A stretch of DNA of 64,000 bases from NCBI GenBank assembly GCA_905178155.1, contig CAJINV010000014.1, forward strand, positions 2,015,888-2,079,887, in the 5' to 3' direction. The stretch is from Amoebophrya sp. A120 (taxonomy: Eukaryota > Sar > Dinophyceae > Syndiniales > Amoebophryaceae). The first letter of the stretch is position 1. Each line of letters opens with the position of its first letter. The notes under the pieces are model-generated. The model searched no databases. It was not told the DNA's origin and was given only the letters and a program-made list of their open reading frames with translations. A program made the translations under genes and the position numbers. Below are positions 18,001 through 24,037 of the stretch, in pieces.

Positions 18001-19572
18001 GTTTGTGCTTCCTGCTCGAAAATGGGCGGGTCTCTTGTCGCACATCAGTTCCTTCCACCAGCGAAAAGACAACAAACGTCTACGACGCGATGAAAGAAGA
18101 GTCCTCGTCGAAAAAGTAGTTGTAGTTTCTGCAGCCCGAGGATCGTCATCCTTGCTGCGAACAAAGGAACTGCGCATCATCATCAGGTGTCGCCGTAAAC
18201 AACTTGGCAAGCAGCAGCTTGTTGCGCGGCTTGCGGAAGCAGGTGCAACTTCTTCGGGCGGGACTTCATCTACACGGGGACGAGGCGACGTCACAGCACT
18301 CTTGGAGGAGCTCTTCTTTTTTTTCTTTTTCTTCTGTGAGTTACTGTGAGCTGCCTTCGTTTTTGTTACTCGAGTTACGGTGTCCGGCGGAATCATTGGT
18401 TCTCGATTGTACAACTGCAGCTCCCCCTGGCGCGGCTGGTCTTGCGTAGCAGAGGACTGGTAGCGGTCGACCTGGTGCTGCACCGCTGGACCTCCGCTTC
18501 TACTTGGATTTGGATTTGCAGCAGGGTGCTGTACTAGATCTGCAGCAGTACTATGGCGCTCTCAAGCGTTAGAATCAATGAAATGATCCCTGTAGAAGTT
18601 AGATGAAGATTTTGTATATGGTTCAAGAGTCGCAGACGCAAAAGCCTGGACCACGACCACTTTATCTTTAAATTCAATATATACGCTCGTTGCATTTATA
18701 CAAATGTGGTGGACGTAGAATCTTCAAGAAAAAATCGCACCTTGCATTTATGCAAAAAATCAAAAAAATACATAGCGATCGCGCAACGGCAATACATAGC
18801 GATCAGTCAGCACCAGTGTGTTAACGCTTGTGATGAGAACGCCATACACAGTACACGTCGAAGCGGAAACTTTTCCTCCGGCCACTTGGACATCATTTTT
18901 CGTCTCGTGACGGTACTCATCATGTTGTTGCAAGTGGATCGGAACCCTCTCCAAACTTGTACTGGATGTGCTGGAGTTGTTGTTCCTGTTCCTATTTTGA
19001 TTTTGTTGCACACTAACACTAGCCATGCCTGTCGCCCCTTGCTCCTTGTCAACGGTGGTGGTCTCGCGTGCAGCATCTCCTCCTGAACGAGCGGCCGAAA
19101 CGCCTTTGTTGCGATGATCTGCATGATCTGATGTGCAAACTACGGACTGCAGTGCGTCGTGTCGAGGCACGATCGTCGAGGAGATGTAGTTGGGCACCTC
19201 CTCCGACCTCCTGAAATTACCATGTTCTGCGCCCGGTCGTGCTGACAGGGCCGCAGTGGAGGCTGTCGCGCTCCTCGCGCTCGTCATCCTCTCTTCAGCT
19301 AGTGCAGCTGTTCGAGGACGTACTAGATCTCCATCTAATTCGGGCTCGGCGATCACAGCTGTCGCCTGAGCGGGGGCTAGCTGAATCGTGCTGCTGTTTG
19401 ATGTGCTCTTTCTTGTGGTCATTTCTGACTCGACGACAAGAACTTGATCCGTCATAATTCCTTTTCTCCCGCTTACAATCTTCTTGTGCACGTCCGATTC
19501 CATGATGGGTAGTCGTTCTCGCTCCCACTTCGGAAGATGTGCAGAGTTTCTGGCTTCTGCGACGTCCACCAC
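1..19572 (-). CDS. Giant introner-packed gene of unknown function (3' end outside window)
   Basis: I do not recognise the family. Reading the minus strand from about 19.57 kb to base 1 and deleting about 43 introners and two GT-AG introns gives one nearly continuous frame of about 6.8 kb (about 2,250 residues). The N-terminal part is Ser/Thr/Gln-rich with a poly-Lys run, then a hydrophobic helix (WWKVIVTLYLVLITMFVL, spanning the introner at 17,384) followed by Arg/Lys-rich sequence, which suggests a single-pass membrane protein. Next come an RQETA tandem repeat (15.4 kb), an acidic DxNGDG segment (11.3 kb), and long charged coiled-coil-like stretches (8.9-5 kb). A second hydrophobic patch (LAASVLVGGGAWFWFG) lies near 4.35 kb. 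The true start is unresolved: the frame stays open to about 19.68 kb with no clear ATG. The junction at 10.83-11.21 kb is also unresolved. About a third of the span is coding. Confidence 0.75.
189..372. mobile_element. Introner, family B, TSD ACTCG
   Basis: 184 bp between exact ACTCG copies (184-188, 373-377). The left end is TATGAACTGC and the right end reads TATCCTGTGC on the other strand. Excision joins GGACGCGAG to TTGGAG in frame. The loop contains a (CAT)10 run. Confidence 0.93.
245..274. repeat. (CAT)10 microsatellite inside an introner
   Basis: Ten CAT units in the loop region of the family B element at 189-372. Other B copies, for example 1965-2113, lack it. Confidence 0.95.
444..706. 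mobile_element. Introner, family A, TSD ACTCC
   Basis: 263 bp with near-perfect inverted ends of about 28 bp and exact ACTCC on both sides (439-443, 707-711). Excision joins APESG to VAPLQ in the host protein. Confidence 0.95.
821..1177. mobile_element. Introner, unassigned family, TSD GCGTT
   Basis: 357 bp between exact GCGTT copies (816-820, 1178-1182). The ends are weakly inverted (TATGCATTGCAA, reached after nine bases on the left). Excision gives the in-frame junction EDPNAEDGS. Confidence 0.8.
1264..1424. mobile_element. Introner, family B, TSD AGCGC, opposite orientation
   Basis: 161 bp, exact AGCGC TSD. The left end is TATCCTGTGC, so the element is inverted relative to the copy at 189. 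The exon junction (DPVALETQQ) is still in frame. Confidence 0.93.
1549..1872. mobile_element. Introner, family H, TSD CCCCG
   Basis: 324 bp, exact CCCCG TSD. Both ends carry a C-rich inverted segment (CCCTCCCCA). Excision joins FWQAG to WERDQ. Confidence 0.88.
1965..2113. mobile_element. Introner, family B, TSD GGCAC
   Basis: 149 bp, exact GGCAC TSD; compact B copy with internal palindromes around TTTGTAATGC. Joins WRGQS to AGEIA in frame. Confidence 0.95.
2209..2376. mobile_element. Introner, family D, TSD GTCTT
   Basis: 168 bp, exact GTCTT TSD, ends TATCACAGG and CCTGTGATA. No GT or AG is available at the junction. Joins VLVED to WKKFT. Confidence 0.95.
2465..2587. mobile_element. Introner, family C, TSD CCCCG
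   Basis: 123 bp, exact CCCCG TSD; short hairpin-like element with ends TATCCAGGAAAA and TTTTCCTGGATA. Joins WQYVG to EEMEI. Confidence 0.95.
2656..2925. mobile_element. Introner, family A, TSD CGCTC
   Basis: 270 bp, exact CGCTC TSD. The left terminus has drifted to TGTCAAATG. The flanking exons stay in one frame. Confidence 0.92.
2996..3266. mobile_element. Introner, family I, TSD TCGTC
   Basis: 271 bp, exact TCGTC TSD, ends TATGGCGTTCTCAA and TTGAGAACGCCATA. A second copy of this family lies at 18,552. Confidence 0.92.
3384..3639. mobile_element. Introner, family A, TSD TCCCC
   Basis: 256 bp, exact TCCCC TSD. The right end has a small insertion between the CCAGACT and ATTTTTGCA blocks. 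Joins KQVGK to LLDDK. Confidence 0.93.
3817..4144. mobile_element. Introner, family E, TSD GTGCA
   Basis: 328 bp, exact GTGCA TSD. Imperfect inverted ends of about 45 bp share blocks such as GACAAAGTTGAAAT. Joins YKEVL to HPKKT. Confidence 0.94.
4201..4309. mobile_element. Introner, family C, TSD CCAGG/CCAAG
   Basis: 109 bp, one of the shortest elements here. TSD matches 4 of 5. Joins GGAWF to WFGNK in frame. Confidence 0.9.
4455..4754. mobile_element. Introner, family A variant, TSD CTGCT
   Basis: 300 bp, exact CTGCT TSD, ends TATGCATTGGAAATATGTCT and its diverged complement. An extra internal inverted pair around GGAGCT lies near 4640-4670. Confidence 0.9.
4811..4956. mobile_element. Introner, family B, TSD CGTTC
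   Basis: 146 bp, exact CGTTC TSD, left end TATGAACTGC. Joins DYQNV to HDAEH in frame. Confidence 0.95.
5175..5527. mobile_element. Introner, family A, TSD GATTG
   Basis: 353 bp, exact GATTG TSD. The right end is AATGCATA rather than TTTGATA. Excision joins HPN to PSQDD. Confidence 0.92.
5729..6039. mobile_element. Introner, family E, TSD CACGT/CGCGT
   Basis: 311 bp, TSD 4 of 5, ends TATGGAGGCGCCAGGAT and ATCCTGACACTCCCATA. Frame continues across. Confidence 0.9.
6186..6466. mobile_element. Introner, family K, TSD CAGCG
   Basis: 281 bp, exact CAGCG TSD. The ends share AAATTTCCCG as an inverted block. Joins SMKTL to INEVT. Only copy of this family seen. Confidence 0.85.
6539..7102 (-). other. 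Canonical GT-AG intron of the giant gene
   Basis: 564 nt. The donor GTATTTT follows codons for MDEI and the acceptor CTCTAG precedes GAKIQ; phase 0. There are no TIR or TSD, so it differs from the neighbouring introners. I see no other element in it. Confidence 0.75.
7191..7497. mobile_element. Introner, family A variant, TSD TGCTC/TGGTC
   Basis: 307 bp, TSD 4 of 5, ends TATGCATTGCAAATG and CATGTTTGCAATGCGTA. Joins AELR(T/S)SVEH in frame. Confidence 0.85.
7563..7863. mobile_element. Introner, family A variant, TSD TATAG
   Basis: 301 bp between exact TATAG copies. Excision joins DEETS to YIDSQ. Ends have diverged (TCTATCAACTGC and GCAATGCG). Confidence 0.8.
8136..8409. mobile_element. Introner, family A, TSD TCATG
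   Basis: 274 bp, exact TCATG TSD, ends TATGGATTGTAAATATGTCT and the typical TTTTTGCAGTTGATA. Joins NPQGGQI to MTQEY. Confidence 0.92.
8868..9089. mobile_element. Introner, family F, TSD GTTCG
   Basis: 222 bp, exact GTTCG TSD. The inverted ends have C-rich and G-rich arms (CCCCTCCCCCTCATTT and its complement). Joins HTDEL to LKNYD. Confidence 0.94.
9190..9557. mobile_element. Introner, family F, degenerate TSD
   Basis: About 368 bp, ends TATGAGAGTGCAAATACG and CGTATTGTGCTTTCTCATA. Flanks share only TCG. The frame (RSREHDGHW) is restored if one copy is kept. Confidence 0.75.
9589..9883 (-). other. Probable GT-AG intron of the giant gene
   Basis: About 295 nt with donor CAG|GTGGAAC and acceptor CTGAG|TACGCC, phase 1. 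I chose these sites because they are the only pair I found that keeps the exon at 9558-9588 open into the next exon. Confidence 0.5.
9914..10127. mobile_element. Introner, family G, TSD GATGC/GATGT
   Basis: 214 bp, TSD 4 of 5, ends TATTCCCTGAAAATT and AATTTTCAGGGAATA. Joins NIQDI to TNGCT. Confidence 0.88.
10285..10452. mobile_element. Introner, family B variant, degenerate TSD
   Basis: 168 bp; CCTCT versus CCACG (3 of 5). Ends TGTGCATTGCAAAA and TTTTGCAATGGATA. Frame continues (REHVDNEEI). Confidence 0.78.
10522..10764. mobile_element. Introner, family A, degenerate TSD
   Basis: 243 bp, typical A ends, but GTCAT versus GGCCT flanks (3 of 5). Joins DLKAT to LIQAL in frame. Confidence 0.85.
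10829..11209. mobile_element. Introner-like interruption, ends unresolved
   Basis: Non-coding block between codons for GLTL and QPDAM. It starts TATCGAAG and ends GTGGATA, but the TIRs are weak, no TSD is visible and I could not fix an in-frame junction. It may be two overlapping old insertions. Confidence 0.4.
11348..11619. mobile_element. Introner, family A, degenerate TSD
   Basis: 272 bp, left TATCAAATGC, right GCCATGCATA; CCTGA versus GCTGG flanks. Joins GWDQ to EDWHD in frame. Confidence 0.82.
11664..11816. mobile_element. Introner, family B, CCTGTGC end on the left
   Basis: 153 bp with internal order reversed relative to the copy at 1965. Flanks CCCGC versus CTCCC (3 of 5). Joins NALGD to LTNNA. 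Confidence 0.88.
11872..12166. mobile_element. Introner, family L, degenerate TSD
   Basis: 295 bp; CGGTG versus CCCTG. Inverted ends share GTAAAAACGTCC. The second family L copy is in the SAS10 gene at 57,869. Joins YMGQG to LVNYV. Confidence 0.8.
12197..12346. mobile_element. Introner, family B, TSD GGGTG
   Basis: 150 bp, exact GGGTG TSD, left end TATCCTGTGC, right end GTTGATA. Only 30 bp of exon separate it from the element at 11,872. Confidence 0.93.
12410..12583. mobile_element. Introner, family B variant, TSD CTGCG/CTGTG
   Basis: 174 bp, TSD 4 of 5. The interior has diverged from other B copies. Joins THDAQ to MDLAN. Confidence 0.85.
12711..13097. mobile_element. Introner, family A variant, with another introner at its right edge
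   Basis: 387 bp, ends TATCCAGTGTAAATAT and ATATTCACGCTGGATA. After removing the neighbouring C element the flanks are TTGCC and TTGCT. Joins EAPAN to LIESA. Confidence 0.8.
13101..13215. mobile_element. Introner, family C, TSD TATTG, inserted at an introner edge
   Basis: 115 bp, exact TATTG TSD. The TSD uses the last two bases of the element ending at 13,097, so this copy inserted later at that junction. Both must leave together to restore the exon. Confidence 0.9.
13241..13410. mobile_element. Introner, family D, TSD TGTCA
   Basis: 170 bp, exact TGTCA TSD, ends TATCAAACAAAAAAGTTGTG and CACTTTTTCTGTGATA. Joins DTADD to IVEAP. The preceding exon is only 25 bp. Confidence 0.93.
13644..13706. 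repeat. 63-bp direct repeat, copy 1
   Basis: Matches 14,664-14,726 at 62 of 63 bases, exactly 1,020 bp apart. It bounds the foreign block inside the expanded E introner. Confidence 0.97.
13707..14663. mobile_element. 957-bp GC-rich insert inside an introner
   Basis: Lies between the two 63-bp repeats. It contains runs such as GCGCGCGCAGCGCGCGCG and the foldback at 14,139-14,293. Composition differs sharply from the AT-richer introner around it. Open frames here are short and unlike any known protein, so I see no transposase. Confidence 0.6.
14139..14293. repeat. Foldback of 11-nt tandem repeats
   Basis: Left arm: about four units of the GTGCGCAACAA type then GCGGATGGGTGTGAAATAAGT. Right arm: the same in reverse complement with a few changes. 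The arms are about 70 bp with a short AT-rich loop near 14,217. Confidence 0.9.
14664..14726. repeat. 63-bp direct repeat, copy 2
   Basis: Second copy of 13,644-13,706, with one mismatch (CGCGATTG for CGCGAATG). Confidence 0.97.
15015..15223. mobile_element. Introner, family C variant, TSD TCTTT
   Basis: 209 bp, exact TCTTT TSD, ends TATCCAAGAAAAAAACG and GTTTTTTTCTTGGATA. Joins TFGAK to DAVVN. Confidence 0.93.
15356..15430 (-). repeat. 15-bp tandem repeat encoding RQETA
   Basis: Five copies of GCTGTTTCCTGCCTC, one with a single change, encode five (R/T)QETA units in the giant protein. Two looser units (RQGT, KQG) follow toward the C-terminus. Confidence 0.95.
15471..15627. mobile_element. 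Introner, family B, TSD GAAGG
   Basis: 157 bp, exact GAAGG TSD, left end TATCCTGTGC, right end GTTCATA. Confidence 0.94.
15703..15967. mobile_element. Introner, family A, TSD CTGCG
   Basis: 265 bp, exact CTGCG TSD, typical A ends. The interior closely resembles the copies at 444 and 2656. Confidence 0.95.
16458..16790. mobile_element. Introner, family E, degenerate TSD
   Basis: 333 bp, ends TATGGTTGCGCTAGG and CTGACGCTGCCATA, flanks CCAAT and CCGAG. Joins YDNKAR to REVGS in frame. Confidence 0.82.
16943..17132. mobile_element. Introner, family D, degenerate TSD
   Basis: 190 bp, ends TATCACAGGAAAAAACTG and TTTTTTCCCTACGATA, flanks AGATC and CGATG. Joins VQLLA to SARPF. Confidence 0.83.
17384..17643. 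mobile_element. Introner, D-like, TSD CAAAG, splits a membrane helix
   Basis: 260 bp, exact CAAAG TSD. Ends share AAAAA(A)CTGTCTCAG-like blocks. Excision fuses WWKVIVTL with YLVLITMFVL, making a full hydrophobic helix. Confidence 0.9.
18552..18849. mobile_element. Introner, family I, TSD AGTAC
   Basis: 298 bp, exact AGTAC TSD, ends TATGGCGCTCTCAAGCGTTA and TAACGCTTGTGATGAGAACG. Joins ASTCT to ADLVQ. Confidence 0.88.
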
Positions 19573-19599
19573 TTCGCGAGGAAAGGCTGATATGCACTG

Positions 19600-21078
19600 T
19601 CTGGGCCAAAACTGCAGCGGGAGAAGCTCAGGCTCGCAAGAAGAAGTTGCACGTACAATTCCTCGTGCACAAGAAAGAGCAAGCGACGATCCCTTGGTAG
19701 TTCAAATTTTCGCGAAATAATTCCTCGTTGTTTTTGTTTTGCGGTCTCTTCGTAGATAGTACACACCGTTAGGGTAGTTGGAATGAAGAAGAAGTAGATG
19801 CTACTCAACGAACTGGTACTGAGTCGCCATAATTAGTAGTAAAGCTTTCGTGGCGACTTGAAAACGAAACTTCGCAGATATGATTTTCTAGTTCCCAATC
19901 GCAATCCCATCTTCAGCTAAAGCTGCTGCCAGATCATGCTACAGGAACGTGCTTAGTCGTATTTACTAGTACTTATTAGCAAACTCGAGTCGAGGAAATG
20001 CAGCAGAGCACGAAGATGAATATGAATTTTTCATATCGAGCACTTCTACATTTTTTCTTGTGGACAAGTGGAAATTGATGTTGATTCTGGAGCTAGACAA
20101 AGTCAAAGTCTGTCAAAGCGGACGCATACATTACTGTCTTACTTTACGTAACGAGTAGCGATTTGTCTTCCTTCGCTCGGAAGTAGCCATCGGTGGTTCT
20201 TTGTAGTCGAGTTTTCTGTTTGCTGCGACTCCGACTGCGATCCCTAGTGACACTGAGACGATGTTCCGACAGATTTGAGCAGATTTTCTTCCCTCGTTGT
20301 TTTTCATTTTCTCCCTAGCTATCTCGACTACAACGACTTCGACAGCTGGCGTGTGCAGCTTTCTCTCTACTTCTCTGTGCTTCCGCACGCGAAGCACACA
20401 TAATAGACGAAGATGATCGATCATGCACGCGAAGAGCCTGGAACGAAGCAATAAAAAGAACGACCTGCAAAATAGAACAATCATCATCCTGGTGATGATC
20501 ATCTTCCTTGCTCTATTACGAGGACGATAGGGGTGACGACAACGACGAACACTCAATCTGTCTTGAACAATCCGCACGGGAGACAATAAAGCCTGCGAGC
20601 AGCTACATCTCCCCCACGGATTGCACAAGAACTGAAGCATGCGCGATTATGTGGGTTGCCATGCACTCTGCAAAAGCTTTACCACGCTGGCTAGGATCAT
20701 CTTTAGAGCTGCAATCGTATAGGTGCATGAAAACAAGTGGTAGAGAAAAATGATGTTCCCAGGAGGACCAGAAATGTCCGAAATGATCAATGAAGAGCGA
20801 GGATCCGAAAAGTGAAGCAAAACGTGTTCTACTTCTCCACGGCAAGAAGAGGAGAGCAAAAGAAGTCTATCTTATGCTACGGCTCGTCCTTGCTTGTCCA
20901 GTTGCTGTCCAGCTGCAGCTTCTTTCTGCCTGTATCATCATCTGCATTTCGAGGACACGGACCTGATAATCCTGCTCTGGGAGAAAAACGACAACATGAA
21001 GACCTGTCAACACTTTTGTTGCAGACCTGTCAACACTTTTGTTGACCACCCTGCATGTTGATCCCCAACATAATAAAT
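19600..21078. other. Mostly unexplained gap between the giant gene and RLP24
   Basis: Contains one minus-strand open frame (20,131-20,640, listed separately) and AT-rich sequence. It should hold the 5' end of the giant gene, but I could not identify a start, a promoter or an introner here. Confidence 0.4.
20131..20640 (-). CDS. Hypothetical basic protein or exon with one hydrophobic segment
   Basis: Open frame of up to 169 codons ending just upstream of the giant gene. The later part (MIDHLRLLCVLRV onwards) is Arg/Lys-rich with a short hydrophobic stretch (IVSVSLGIAVGVAA). It resembles nothing I know. It could be a separate small gene, a 5' exon of the giant gene or chance. Confidence 0.25.
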   Translation of the reverse strand: MLQFLCNPWGRCSCSQALLSPVRIVQDRLSVRRCRHPYRPRNRARKMIITRMMIVLFCRSFFLLLRSRLFACMIDHLRLLCVLRVRKHREVERKLHTPAVEVVVVEIAREKMKNNEGRKSAQICRNIVSVSLGIAVGVAANRKLDYKEPPMATSERRKTNRYSLRKVRQ

Positions 21079-23209
21079 TCATGCCGCCGTGGTCGTGCAC
21101 ACTTCCATTTTTTCCAGCTCCTGCTTTTTCTCCGTCTTCGGGCCGAGTTTGAGTTTCAGTTTCTTCTTCTCCGCGCCCTTGGCCTTCAGCGTGGCGTTGC
21201 GGGCGAGTTCCTTGCCGAACACAGACACGATCTCCGCATGCTTCTTCAGTTCCTTCTCCGCCTGCGTTTCGCGCTTCTTCACCAGGTTCGCCAGCCGCTT
21301 CTTGTGGAATCGCACCTTGCGCACCTGCCGTATCTGCTGGATCCGCTTCATGGCCTGAATCGTCTTAATCCACAGGTTGCGGTCGTACCGCACCGGTTCG
21401 TTGCGCCGTTTCTCGAATTCGAAGGTCTTGTCCAGCACCATCTCCTTACCGCGGTACCTACAATTTTATTTTATTCGGGGGTGAGTTTTTCGAGCCGATT
21501 GGCTTGTTGATCAATAGAAGCTTGAGATGAAATTAGAGACATACGTCGCGGACTTCGTGTCAATAGTACTGCAAGTATCAGCCAAACAGATTCCTTTATT
21601 TATTGTCACGAGATCAACATGCAAAGAGGACTCTTTTTCTTTCAGTCTCCATCTTTAGTACTACTATGCATTTACCGTCTGCGAAAGATAAGCAGATCTC
21701 GTTATGGATGCAGTTGCAGATCATGAATATGAATAAATGAAAATAAATCACGCTTGATTATTATGACGGCAGTAACGTGCCCAACAGGCAAGTTACCCAA
21801 AGGGTTACGGTTTTTTTTTTTCGGTGTAAATAAGGTAGTGGTATATTGACTAGCTAGTAAAAGTGATTTGTTTTTAGCTAGGTTAATAGCTTATCTTTAT
21901 AAGGCGTTTTTTACAGCTTCCGGGACGCTACATCGCCGATATCCAGCTCCACGGATTCGCCGCAGAACCCTAGCAAAAAACCGAGGAAGAGCCCCATGGC
22001 GTAGCGTCTGTCTACTGCCCGCGCTTTCCATTGTGCGTGGCCTGTGGAAGGTTTGGCGCAGCTAGCCGCATCCAGGGGATGGCTGACGGCAAGCCGGCAC
22101 GGTAGACACGCAAAGCCGCGCGCCCTGCTTATGAGAAAAGGCTGAGCAGCGTGCCATCTGCTGCCAGGGGGGGTTCGCCAAAAAGCACCCGCAAGCCAAG
22201 TGCAACATGGTCCGCAGGCCGCGGCCTGCAGGGCCGCAGGCGAGAGGCGGGGGCGCGAGGGGGGGTCCGCGGGAGGGGGTCCACACAGGGCCTCCCGTAG
22301 GGCATATTTTTACCCCTAGCCCCGACGCTGTGGTCGTTTTGTCCCTTGCCAAAAAGGGGGCATCTCGGAGGGGCATCGCGGACGGGGATCCCGGACTCTC
22401 GTGTTGTCCTGTGTGAGGTCAATCTGCCCAGGTAGGAACACAACGAAGCCGGGGCGCTTTGGATAGCCTCACAAAATGGCTCCCAAGCTCGGCGGAAAGC
22501 GGCAGCAAGGCACAAACAAAACACAGAAAAGGGCGGCAAGGTGCGACACGGCCGTCGCAATTATGTCGCCCCGCTGCCTCGCCACGGGAAGCTGGCCGCC
22601 GATCCTCTGCCCCCTGCGAAGCTTCGTGCCCTATCTGCGCCACGCCTTCGTGTGCAGTATCCCGCCGCCCCGGCGTGGAGACACCCGAGGCGAATCCGTG
22701 GAGCTGAATATCGGCGGAGTAGCGTCCTGAAACCCTTAAAAAACGCCTTTTCTAGCTACTTAAATTATATAACTAGTTCAACTGCCTATCTTATAGAAAT
22801 ATCTATATCATATATCTAAGACACACCGAAATTTTTTTTTTGATCCCCCATGGGTAAGTTGGGCGTTGGGCACGTTGCTGCCGTCATAATTATGCGCTGG
22901 CCGAGGACGTCGAGGTGATCTTGAACGCACTTGTCTTCTTGTGACCTCCACACCGCAAGGAGTTTCAATTTCTCACCGACAGAAAATGAACAGGCAATGA
23001 ATAAAATGTATAAAAAAAATCGTTCAAATTTTTATGTACTTTCTGCTGGCCTTGGTCCACTTGAGTTTCTTCGGGTTGTGGCGCATTTTGAAGTGCGCGT
23101 GGCACTTCCCGCTGCAGAAGCGGAACGTCTTGCAATCATTCCGCACAAACATCGTCCCGTGCCCGGGATAGACGTTACAACTGCAGTACCAGCACTTTTC
23201 GATCCTCAT
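21079..23209 (-). CDS. RLP24: Ribosome biogenesis protein RLP24 (L24e family)
   Basis: RLP24 joins pre-60S particles in the nucleolus and is exchanged for ribosomal protein eL24 in the cytoplasm. Exon 1 (23,209-23,040) begins ATG and encodes the L24e zinc ribbon with Cys6, Cys9, Cys32 and Cys36 and the motif YPGHG. Exon 2 (21,457-21,079) encodes the RLP24-specific extension [18 protein letters not shown], which separates it from eL24. The intron is canonical (AAA|GTACAT to TTGTAG|GTACC, phase 2) and splicing gives RKYRGKEM at the junction. The predicted length is 182 residues, within the family range. No introner interrupts the coding sequence, but the 1.58-kb intron hosts a DNA transposon-like element. 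Confidence 0.95.
21761..22889. mobile_element. Non-autonomous TIR element with TTA TSD in the RLP24 intron
   Basis: The ends are TTATGACGGCAG and CTGCCGTCATAA, extended as imperfect inverted repeats for about 150 bp (shared blocks include AACGTGCCCAAC and GGCGTTTTTTA). TTA flanks both sides (21,758-21,760 and 22,890-22,892). A 3-bp TTA duplication is typical of the PIF/Harbinger superfamily. The core (about 21.9-22.7 kb) is GC-rich and has no recognisable transposase, so it is non-autonomous. Family assignment rests on TSD only. Confidence 0.8.
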
Positions 23210-24037
23210 TTTGCTGCTGCTGGTCGGAAGGCGTGGTCAAACAAAAAAAAGAGAAGCCTTGAGATACTCCTCGCGAAACTTTTCTGCAGAACGTGATCTA
23301 GTTGCAAGAAACACTAGTAAAAATAGTAGAGCCAATGATGTTGAAGATCCCAGTTGGAATGATACTGATAGTATACAGTGAATAGATTGAAGTCGTCCTT
23401 GTCGTGTTGCATGATACTGTGGAAGTTTTAACAACCTCCCTCTCAAAACTTCGTCCTGACTTTTTTCCTAGCGAGAGGCTGCATGGAACAATACCACCTA
23501 TCTGTCTCCTCGTACAACAAGCCTGGAGTTTATTGGTAATATTTGAAAGAAATTCTTGAGAAAAATATCACTGAGATTCATCAAACTAAAGTAACAAATT
23601 ATTGAGCTGGAAGAGAACCACAGTTTGGTTCTTCGCACAAGATCATAATTTTCTTGCATGATGCGCTGGGCTGCATATTTCTACTACAGGATCGGTGTGG
23701 TCTACTTTGGACTCATTATACAACCATTTCAGCTTCTGATCCTACCGCTTTAAGTGGGCTAGATTTCTTTCTCGATGGAGCGATTTGGAAATGTCTTTCA
23801 TGCCACGATAGCTGCTCTGTTGAACTTGATTTTGCCTCGTAGTCTAGTACTTCCACTACATTCTGGGTGGATCATAATCATGAGCACAGAGTGGCGGGGG
23901 CCGGGTCAGTCTTTTTCATTTTTTCGGAACGGGTACTTATGCGGATCGACAGAATCATGCAGAAGAAGGCTTAAGAAACCGCTCTTGCCGATGGATGAAA
24001 ACAAGGCGACATGAATATACAACGGCCGATCTACCAC
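23210..24037. other. Intergenic, nothing recognised
   Basis: AT-rich sequence upstream of RLP24. It should include its promoter and the 3' end of the next gene. I see no TATA-like element, repeat or convincing exon. Confidence 0.5.

Noticed and set aside
189-19000. Introners as bacterial insertion sequences or autonomous transposons
   Set aside because: Elements are mostly 109-390 bp with no internal ORF of transposase type; they are non-autonomous at most.
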